A stretch of 6,027 nt of DNA. Origin: an uncultured Eubacteriales bacterium (GTDB lineage: Bacteria > Bacillota > Clostridia > Oscillospirales > Oscillospiraceae). Each line of letters begins with the position of its first letter. Position 1 is the first letter of the stretch. A program made the position numbers and the translations under genes. Shown piece by piece: positions 1 to 4,770 of this stretch. The DNA lies in assembly GCA_958427375.1 (NCBI GenBank), contig CAUABY010000137.1, positions 1-6,027 on the forward strand. The letters run 5' to 3'. Below the pieces are notes generated by a model, which made no database searches, was not told the DNA's origin, and saw only the letters and a program-made list of their open reading frames with translations.

Positions 1-1146
1 TCGCCTCAGTCTTTCATGGGCTCTGAAATCGCCATTGACTGCCTGGCGGCCAAGATGGGCATTGACCCCTTCGAGATGCGCGCCATGAACTGCTACAAGG
101 AGTCCGAGGGCACCACCATCCCGACCGGCTATCCGCCTGAAGTCTACTGCGAAGAAGCGCTCTTTGACAAGGCACGCCCGCTGTACGAGGCCGGCAAGAA
201 GCGCGTTGCCGAGAAGAACGCCGCCTCCGACGGCCGCTACAAGTACGGCATCGGCGTCTCCCTTGGCGTTTACGGCTGTGGTCTGGACGGTGTTGACGCC
301 TCCTCCGCCTATGCTGAGCTCAACCCTGACGGTACTGTTACCATGTACGCCGCTTGGGAGGATCACGGTCAGGGTGCCGATATGGGCGTTCTCGTCTCCT
401 CGCATGAGACCCTGCGTCAGGCCGGCATCAAGCCTGAGCAGATTCGCCTTGTAATGAACGACACCAAGTACACCCCCAACTCCGGTCCTGCCGGTGGCTC
501 CCGCTCTCAGGTCATGACCGGCAACGCCTGCCGTCTGGCGGCCGAGAACCTTGTTGCTGCCATGAAGAAGGACGATGGCACCTACCGCACTTATGACGAG
601 ATGAAGGCCGACGGCCTTGAGACCAAGTACGAGGGCAACTGGGTAACCACTTTCTGCGCCGACCATCCCATTGATCAGGATACCGCTCAGGGCGACCCGT
701 TTGCAACCTACATGTACACCATCTTCCTGCCCGAAGTCTGCGTTGACACCCAGACCGGTAAGGTAAAGGTCGAGAAGTTCACCTGCGTGGCCGACGTCGG
801 CACCATCATGAACCGCCTGCTTGTCGAGGGCAACTTCTACGGCGGCTTGGTTCAGGGCATTGGCCTTGCCCTCAGCGAGGACTTTGAGGATCTGAGCAAG
901 CACACCAGCCTTCTCAAGTGCGGCATCCCCTATCCCAATGATGCTCCCGATGACATCGAGCTGCACTTCAACGAGACTTACCGCCCGAACGGCCCCTATG
1001 GTGCCGCCGGCTGCGGCGAGGCTCCGCTGGATGCACCGCACCCCGCAATTCTCAACGCCATCTACAACGCCACCGGTGCCCGCATCACCCGCATCCCCGC
1101 ACGCCCCGAAAAGGTGCTTGCCGCCCTCAAGGAGCTGGAAAAATAA
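1..1146 (+). CDS. mop: Molybdenum hydroxylase, Mop/xanthine dehydrogenase type, C-terminal part (5' partial)
   Basis: This is the large-subunit C-terminal region of a molybdopterin-dependent aldehyde oxidoreductase (xanthine oxidase family), a cytoplasmic enzyme that hydroxylates aldehydes or N-heterocycles using water. The frame is open from base 1, where it reads SPQSFMGSE, so the ATG at 16 is internal and the true start lies upstream. About 381 of the roughly 900 residues usual for Mop are present. Seen in the sequence: the family segment PQSF...IDCLAAKMGIDPFEMRAMN, the cofactor-loop signature SGPAGGSRSQV (residues 161-171 of the fragment), GNFYGGLVQGIGLALSEDFE, and near the C-terminus GPYGAAGCGEAPLDAPHP. 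The Glu of that last motif (codon 1018-1020) aligns with the catalytic Glu of Desulfovibrio gigas Mop (GVGE), with Cys in place of Val. The resemblance to Desulfovibrio Mop is stronger than to classical xanthine dehydrogenase, but the substrate cannot be read from this fragment. Lys codons are nearly all AAG and Arg mostly CGC/CGT, suggesting high expression. A redox-protein operon follows after 177 bases. Confidence 0.93.
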   Translation, partial: SPQSFMGSEIAIDCLAAKMGIDPFEMRAMNCYKESEGTTIPTGYPPEVYCEEALFDKARPLYEAGKKRVAEKNAASDGRYKYGIGVSLGVYGCGLDGVDASSAYAELNPDGTVTMYAAWEDHGQGADMGVLVSSHETLRQAGIKPEQIRLVMNDTKYTPNSGPAGGSRSQVMTGNACRLAAENLVAAMKKDDGTYRTYDEMKADGLETKYEGNWVTTFCADHPIDQDTAQGDPFATYMYTIFLPEVCVDTQTGKVKVEKFTCVADVGTIMNRLLVEGNFYGGLVQGIGLALSEDFEDLSKHTSLLKCGIPYPNDAPDDIELHFNETYRPNGPYGAAGCGEAPLDAPHPAILNAIYNATGARITRIPARPEKVLAALKELEK

Positions 1147-1175
1147 TTTACAGCGAATTTAAAGCATGATACAAT
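1147..1175 (+). promoter_or_regulatory. Candidate sigma-A promoter, extended -10 type
   Basis: TTTACA (1147-1152) and TACAAT (1170-1175) are separated by exactly 17 bases, each one mismatch from consensus. A TG dinucleotide at 1167-1168 gives an extended -10 (TGATACAAT). Transcription would begin near 1182 and read through the two downstream inverted repeats to the redox gene at 1324. The site begins in the base right after the mop stop codon, so it would let the downstream operon be expressed apart from mop. The region is AT-rich, so chance matches are possible. Confidence 0.45.
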
Positions 1176-1202
1176 TAGAGAGGCTCGAAAGAGCCTCTCT
1201 AA
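1175..1202 (+). terminator. 12-bp hairpin with GAAA tetraloop after mop; possible terminator or 3' stabiliser
   Basis: TTAGAGAGGCTC (1175-1186) pairs perfectly with GAGCCTCTCTAA (1191-1202) around a GAAA (GNRA) loop. It lies 28 bases past the mop stop, where a terminator would be expected. No T-tract follows (the next bases are GCATATC), so it is not a canonical intrinsic terminator; it may act in a factor-dependent way, protect the mop mRNA 3' end, or be part of the repeat cluster. Its right arm shares bases 1197-1202 with the next, larger palindrome, so the two stems cannot both form completely. Confidence 0.45.
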
Positions 1203-1247
1203 GCATATCAAACAAGTCTGAATCAGACCTGTTTGATATGCTTAGAG
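1197..1247. repeat. 51-base near-perfect palindrome
   Basis: CTCTAAGCATATCAAACA (1197-1214) is the exact reverse complement of 1230-1247. After one A/C mismatch (1215 and 1229) the pairing resumes with GTCTG (1216-1220) against CAGAC (1224-1228), leaving AAT at the tip. That is 23 paired bases with one mismatch, far more than expected by chance. As RNA it would be a very stable stem in the leader of the redox operon; as DNA it could be a dispersed palindromic element or a protein site. There is no T-tract on either side. Confidence 0.8.
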
Positions 1248-1253
1248 CCGCCG

Positions 1254-1278
1254 GGCATTTTGATAACATCAAAATGCC
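1254..1278. repeat. 11-bp inverted repeat with 3-base loop
   Basis: GGCATTTTGAT (1254-1264) and ATCAAAATGCC (1268-1278) are perfect reverse complements around AAC. It is the third inverted repeat in a row in this spacer, 6 bases after the big palindrome and 45 bases before the start codon at 1324. No T-tract follows it, so termination is not supported. It could be a leader-RNA stem or the distal unit of a composite palindromic repeat. Confidence 0.7.
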
Positions 1279-1307
1279 GCTTCGTCAAGAAACGTACTTT
1301 TAACCGC

Positions 1308-1315
1308 AAAGGAGG
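1308..1315 (+). promoter_or_regulatory. Strong ribosome binding site of the Fe-S redox gene
   Basis: AAAGGAGG lies 8 bases before the ATG at 1324. This near-perfect Shine-Dalgarno site fixes the start of the 763-residue protein, and its strength suggests efficient translation of the first gene of the operon. Confidence 0.85.
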
Positions 1316-1323
1316 CTGCTGCC

Positions 1324-3615
1324 ATGGCGCAGATCAGTGAACGGGGTTCAACCCATATATACCATGTGAACCGCCTGTCCAAGGAAATGATGGACGAGAT
1401 GATAAGCCGCTGTGTTTATGAGCAGCCGGCCTATTGCAACGCCGCCTGCCCGCTGAAGCTGGACACCAGGGCCATGCTGAAGGCCGTGACGGACGGGGAC
1501 TTTAAAAAAGCCCGGCAGATCTATGAGAAAGCAAGCAGCTTTGTACACATTCTCTCGGCCGGATGCGACGCCCCCTGTCAGGAAAAGTGCAAGCTCTCCC
1601 AGCTTGGGGACGCAATCGCTATAAAAGACGTGGAAAAAGCGATAGCCCGTTTCAGCACCCGCGGCAAGGGCGGCAGTGTTTTCCGCATGAAGAAGAAAAA
1701 GACTGTCGCTATTTTCGGCTCCGGCCTGTTCTGCCTGTTTCTCTCCGGCGAATTAGAGAAAAAGGCCTACCCTGTGACTGTTTTCTGCCAAGAGGCGGAT
1801 TTGGAGCAATTTCTTGCGGCGGAGACGGATTTTTTGAGCCGGGAAGATTTTGCCGCTCAGCTTGCCGATTTGCAGGGAATGGATTTGCAGTTTGAGTTTG
1901 GCTGCAATATAGACAAGGCTTTCTTCGAGCAGCAGCGGGAGAAGTTTGATGTGCTGTGCATGTCGGAAGGGCTTGCCCTAAAGTGCTTTCCGGAGGCTGT
2001 GTGCAACCCGGCGTTGATGGTTTTTGATAAGGAAAAGTTCGTCATGGGGATGAAAGGCGGCGTACTTGAGAGCGCCTATGCCGCCAAGCGCGCCGCACTA
2101 TCCGTGGACAGGCTCGCACAGAATCTTGACCCGGCCAACACCCGCGGCGACGAGGGCGCGATTGAGACCAGGCTATACACCAGCACCGAAGGTGTTGTTA
2201 ATACGGCCCGCACACCGCTTGGCGCGGATGGCTACAGCCGGGAGGCGGCTATGGAAGAGGCCGCGCGCTGTATCCAGTGCCATTGTGACGAGTGCAAAAA
2301 AGGCTGTGCCTTTTTGCAGCACTATAAGAAGTACCCGGCCTTGCTGGGGCGTGAGATCTTCAACAACACACAGATTATCATGGGCGACCACCAGCTGAAT
2401 AAGCCGATGAACTCCTGCTCCCTCTGCGGTCAATGTACCGTCACCTGTCCCAACGGCTTTGACATGGCGGAGGTCTGCCATCTGGCAAGGCAGAACATGG
2501 TGTCAACGGACAAAATGCCGCTTGCGCCGCATGAGTTTGCCCTGATGGACATGCTGTTTTCAAATAGCGAGGCCTTTTTGTGCCGCCCTCAGCCGGGGTA
2601 TGAGCGGTGCAAATACGTGTTTTTCCCCGGCTGTCAGGCGGCGGCTATCGCTCCGGAGACGGTGAAAGCGGCCTATCTTGACCTGTGCGAGCGGCTTGAC
2701 GGCGGCGTTGCCCTGATGCTGGGCTGCTGCGGCGCTATTTGCGACTGGGCAGGGCGCTATGAGATGTACGACCAGACCAGGGAATTTATTGACCGCGAGC
2801 TTGCTACGCTCGGCGACCCAATAATTATCGCCGGCTGCCCGACCTGCAAAAAAGAGCTTTCCGCCCATGCGCAGAGCGAGCCGCTTGGCATATGGGATAT
2901 TCTCTGTGAAATCGGCCTGCCGGAGGGAGCGAAGCGTCTTGAGCGGCCGGTAGCTCTGCATGACTCATGTGGTGCGCGCGGGGATGGGCACACGCAGTCC
3001 GCCATACGGAAGCTGGCGGAAAGCTTGGGCTGTGAGCTGATTGAGACGGAGTACTCCGGGGATAAAAGCCCCTGCTGCGGCTATGGCGGCCTGACCGCCT
3101 ACGCAAACCGGGAACTTGCCAAGGAGATGACCGACAAATGCCTTGAGCGCTCCGACGCGCCATATATCAGCTACTGCATGGCCTGCCGTGACCGCTTTGC
3201 AAGGCAGGGGCGCGAATCCCGGCATATATTGGAGCTTATCTACGGCACGGACGCCGGGGCGCCGCCGGATATCAGCGTGAAGCGCTATAACCGGCTGAGC
3301 CTTAAAAATGAGCTGCTCCGTGATTTTTGGCACGAGGAGACTATAGAAATGAAGATGGACTATGAATTGAACTATACGCAAGAGGCCCTGAAAATGATGG
3401 ATGACCGTATGATTTTGAAAAGCGATGTCATCGCCGTGATGAATGACGTGCGCCAGACCGGCGAGGCCATTTTGGACAGCGAAACCGGGCTGATGATTGC
3501 CCGCAGCCGCTTGGGCAACGCAACCTTCTGGGTCAAGTTTACCCGCGAGGGGGATAACAGCTATCTTGTCCACAGCGCCTACAGCCACAGAATGAACGTC
3601 GTGAGGAGGCAGTGA
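1324..3615 (+). CDS. Multi-cluster Fe-S redox protein: GltD-like N-terminus, ferredoxin-type clusters, two CCG (HdrD-like) domains
   Basis: A 763-residue soluble electron-transfer protein with no signal peptide or membrane segment. Domains in order: a GltD/dihydropyrimidine dehydrogenase-type Fe-S region with C38, C42-P, C81, C85 and C89; a shortened Rossmann-like region from about 126 with GSGLFC (132-137), where the third Gly of GxGxxG is Cys; a cysteine cluster C316-C319-C321-C324-C328; a ferredoxin motif C365xxC368xxC371xxxC375P; a first CCG domain (PGC437, GCCG 467-470, C505xxC508); a second CCG domain (HDSC549G, CCG 584-586, C618xxC621); and an unassigned tail from about 660. CCG pairs bind the catalytic cluster of heterodisulfide reductase HdrB/HdrD. 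The match is to the family NCBI names pyridine nucleotide-disulfide oxidoreductase/dicluster-binding protein, which sits by DVU_1557-type genes. It is the first gene of the operon and probably passes electrons to the downstream radical SAM protein or to the molybdenum hydroxylase; the donor is unknown and the altered nucleotide-binding loop makes direct NAD(P)H use doubtful. Confidence 0.88.
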   Translation: MAQISERGSTHIYHVNRLSKEMMDEMISRCVYEQPAYCNAACPLKLDTRAMLKAVTDGDFKKARQIYEKASSFVHILSAGCDAPCQEKCKLSQLGDAIAIKDVEKAIARFSTRGKGGSVFRMKKKKTVAIFGSGLFCLFLSGELEKKAYPVTVFCQEADLEQFLAAETDFLSREDFAAQLADLQGMDLQFEFGCNIDKAFFEQQREKFDVLCMSEGLALKCFPEAVCNPALMVFDKEKFVMGMKGGVLESAYAAKRAALSVDRLAQNLDPANTRGDEGAIETRLYTSTEGVVNTARTPLGADGYSREAAMEEAARCIQCHCDECKKGCAFLQHYKKYPALLGREIFNNTQIIMGDHQLNKPMNSCSLCGQCTVTCPNGFDMAEVCHLARQNMVSTDKMPLAPHEFALMDMLFSNSEAFLCRPQPGYERCKYVFFPGCQAAAIAPETVKAAYLDLCERLDGGVALMLGCCGAICDWAGRYEMYDQTREFIDRELATLGDPIIIAGCPTCKKELSAHAQSEPLGIWDILCEIGLPEGAKRLERPVALHDSCGARGDGHTQSAIRKLAESLGCELIETEYSGDKSPCCGYGGLTAYANRELAKEMTDKCLERSDAPYISYCMACRDRFARQGRESRHILELIYGTDAGAPPDISVKRYNRLSLKNELLRDFWHEETIEMKMDYELNYTQEALKMMDDRMILKSDVIAVMNDVRQTGEAILDSETGLMIARSRLGNATFWVKFTREGDNSYLVHSAYSHRMNVVRRQ
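3604..3609 (+). promoter_or_regulatory. Ribosome binding site that decides the start of the double-CxxC gene
   Basis: AGGAGG lies inside the last codons of the preceding gene. It is 8 bases before the ATG at 3618 but only 2 before the alternative GTG at 3612, which favours the ATG and a 71-residue product. Confidence 0.75.
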
Positions 3616-3617
3616 AG

Positions 3618-3833
3618 ATGGAGAAAAATTACTACACCATAGACCCGCAGGGTAAGCTCCGCTGTGTCAAGTGCGGGGTGCCGCTGGAAAAGGGAAAGGC
3701 CAAATTTATGTATCTGGATAACGGCTTCCCGGTGGAGCTGCCTGTCTGTCCGGTGTGCGGCTTTGTCTATGTGCCGGAGGAATTGGCGCTGGGCAAGGTG
3801 CTCGCGGTGGAAAAGGCCCTGGAGGACAAATGA
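3618..3833 (+). CDS. Small double-CxxC redox protein, DVU_1557 type
   Basis: A 71-residue cytoplasmic protein. Two CxxC pairs are present: C16-V-K-C19-G, and C44-P-V-C47-G followed by FVYVPEELA. The paired CxxCG knuckles would hold one zinc or iron atom in a zinc-ribbon or rubredoxin-like fold. Size and layout agree with the small protein NCBI calls DVU_1557 family redox protein. It starts 2 bases after the Fe-S protein stop and its own stop overlaps the methyltransferase start by 4 bases (ATGA), so synthesis is likely coupled to both. It probably acts as an electron carrier or scaffold for the operon; metal and partner are not shown by the sequence. A GTG at 3612 would add two residues but its spacing to the ribosome binding site is poor. 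Confidence 0.85.
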   Translation: MEKNYYTIDPQGKLRCVKCGVPLEKGKAKFMYLDNGFPVELPVCPVCGFVYVPEELALGKVLAVEKALEDK

Positions 3834-4339
3834 AGAGTCATCCAGGCGGCGAGGAGAACACCCGCCGAATGCTGGCGCTGTCGGCGCTCGCGCCCGGCGC
3901 GAGCGTTCTGGACATGGGCGCGGGCGCTGGTGAGGCAGTGGCGCTTCTGCGCAGTTTGGGCTATGCCGCGCGCGGCGTTGACCTTGTGCCCCGGTCTGAG
4001 CTTGTGGAGCGCGGGGATATGCACGCCACCGGCTTTCCCGACAGCTGCTTTGACGCGGTTTTGAGCCAGTGCGCGTTCTATGTCTCCGGCGATGCGGATA
4101 AGGCGCTGGGCGAGAGCCGCCGCCTGCTGAAGCCGGGCGGAAAGCTGCTGCTGGCGGATGTGTTTTTCGCGGAGCCGCAGGAGCTTTTGCGTAGAGCCGG
4201 GTTTCGCATCCTGCACGCCGTGGATATGACCGCCGAGTGGCGTGAGTATTACTTGCAGGCGCTGTGGCGCGATGATGAGTGCTGCCCGCCGCCGGGCGGC
4301 AAGTGCAGCTACTGGCTGCTGATTTGTGGAAAGGAATGA
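3830..4339 (+). CDS. trsM: Compact class I SAM-dependent methyltransferase, DVU_1556/TrsM type
   Basis: A 169-residue Rossmann-fold methyltransferase. Motif I, VLDMGAGAGEA (26-36), is the SAM glycine loop; GVDLV (49-53) carries the acidic residue for the SAM ribose; GDMHATGFPDSCFDAVLSQC (62-81) covers motifs II-III; RRLLKPGGKLLLAD (97-110) is the motif-IV strand. The start at 3830 is chosen because it forms an ATGA overlap with the upstream stop and has GGAGG at 3821-3825; an in-frame upstream start at 3755 would only add a low-complexity Gly/Ala stretch read from the neighbouring gene. The C-terminus is short for the fold and cysteine-rich: C151, C152, C159 and C166 in DDECCPPPGGKCSYWLLIC. 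The opening HPGGEENTRRML resembles the PGG...TRRAL start of DVU_1556-like proteins. The substrate is unknown. Position between the two redox proteins and the radical SAM gene suggests action on the same target or intermediate. Confidence 0.85.
   Translation: MKSHPGGEENTRRMLALSALAPGASVLDMGAGAGEAVALLRSLGYAARGVDLVPRSELVERGDMHATGFPDSCFDAVLSQCAFYVSGDADKALGESRRLLKPGGKLLLADVFFAEPQELLRRAGFRILHAVDMTAEWREYYLQALWRDDECCPPPGGKCSYWLLICGKE
4331..4335 (+). promoter_or_regulatory. Ribosome binding site that decides the start of the C-GCAxxG-C-C gene
   Basis: AAGGA lies in the last codons of the methyltransferase, 8 bases before the ATG at 4344. The in-frame GTG at 4326 lies upstream of this site and would need another one, so the ATG start and a 141-residue product are preferred. 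Confidence 0.65.
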
Positions 4340-4343
4340 GAAT

Positions 4344-4769
4344 ATGGACTTGCTTGACAGGATTTTGGAGCTGTCCCGCTATGGGTATTTCTGCTCACAG
4401 ATATTGATGATTTTGACCTTGGAGGCTCAGGGAGAGGAAAACCCCACGCTGGTGAAGGCTTTGGGCGGTCTTAACGGCGGCGTGGGCTTTTCCGGCGGCT
4501 GCTGTGGCTGCATGACGGGCGGCGCCTGTCTCTTGTCCTATTTCACCGGCAAGGAGGAGGACACTGGCCTTGAGCTGCCTGAACACAAGAGCGCCATGGG
4601 CGAGTTTACCCGCTGGTTTGAGGATGAGATGACCGCGGAATACGGCGGTATCGACTGCAATGATATCACCCGCGGCAATCCGGCCAAGCGCGTGGAGTAC
4701 TGCCCGCAGATCATTGCCGCCACCTTTGAAAAATGTATGGAAATCCTCAGTGAAAAGGGACTGATTTAA
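4344..4769 (+). CDS. C-GCAxxG-C-C family protein, DVU_1555 type
   Basis: A 141-residue cytoplasmic protein. The spaced cysteine signature is present: C17 in YFCSQ, the glycine/cysteine loop GGVGFSGGCCGCMTGGAC (45-62), C105 in GIDCNDI and C120 in EYCPQI. This is the pattern of the C_GCAxxG_C_C family, proteins of unknown function thought to bind a redox cofactor or metal and often found near anaerobic redox and selenoprotein genes. The central loop is a variant: C53-C54 are adjacent and C56 and C62 follow, instead of the simple GCAxxG. The C-terminal helix AATFEKCMEIL is typical. It starts 4 bases after the methyltransferase stop and ends 1 base before the radical SAM start. Family assignment is good; the biochemical role is unknown, though its fixed position beside the radical SAM gene suggests a dedicated partner. 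Confidence 0.85.
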   Translation: MDLLDRILELSRYGYFCSQILMILTLEAQGEENPTLVKALGGLNGGVGFSGGCCGCMTGGACLLSYFTGKEEDTGLELPEHKSAMGEFTRWFEDEMTAEYGGIDCNDITRGNPAKRVEYCPQIIAATFEKCMEILSEKGLI

Positions 4770-4770
4770 A

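Noticed and set aside
1175..1278. CRISPR array or insertion-sequence end
   Set aside because: The three inverted repeats differ from each other, have no equal-length spacers, and no transposase or cas gene is in the window.
1249..1300. A second promoter just before the Fe-S gene
   Set aside because: TTGATA occurs at 1260-1265, but no reasonable -10 element lies 16-18 bases downstream.
2965..3588. 207-codon open frame on the minus strand
   Set aside because: It lies wholly inside the Fe-S protein gene, whose CCG and C-terminal region is clearly coding; the minus-strand product shows no recognisable motif. GC-rich DNA gives such shadows, as with the other minus-strand frames at 3767-4216 and 5329-5730.
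3755..3829. 25-residue upstream extension of the methyltransferase from an earlier ATG
   Set aside because: It is a shadow of the double-CxxC gene (Gly/Ala/Cys low-complexity). The ATG at 3830 has an ATGA overlap and a GGAGG upstream.
3885..3905. 9-bp inverted repeat with a CCG loop inside the methyltransferase gene
   Set aside because: Perfect arms (3885-3893 and 3897-3905), but in a Gly/Ala/Arg-rich, GC-rich coding stretch where GCGC-type palindromes arise by chance; no link to a start or stop site.
4277..4310. GCCGCC/GGCGGC inverted repeat near the methyltransferase 3' end as a terminator
   Set aside because: It is inside the coding sequence, has no T-tract, and the next gene starts 4 bases after the stop.
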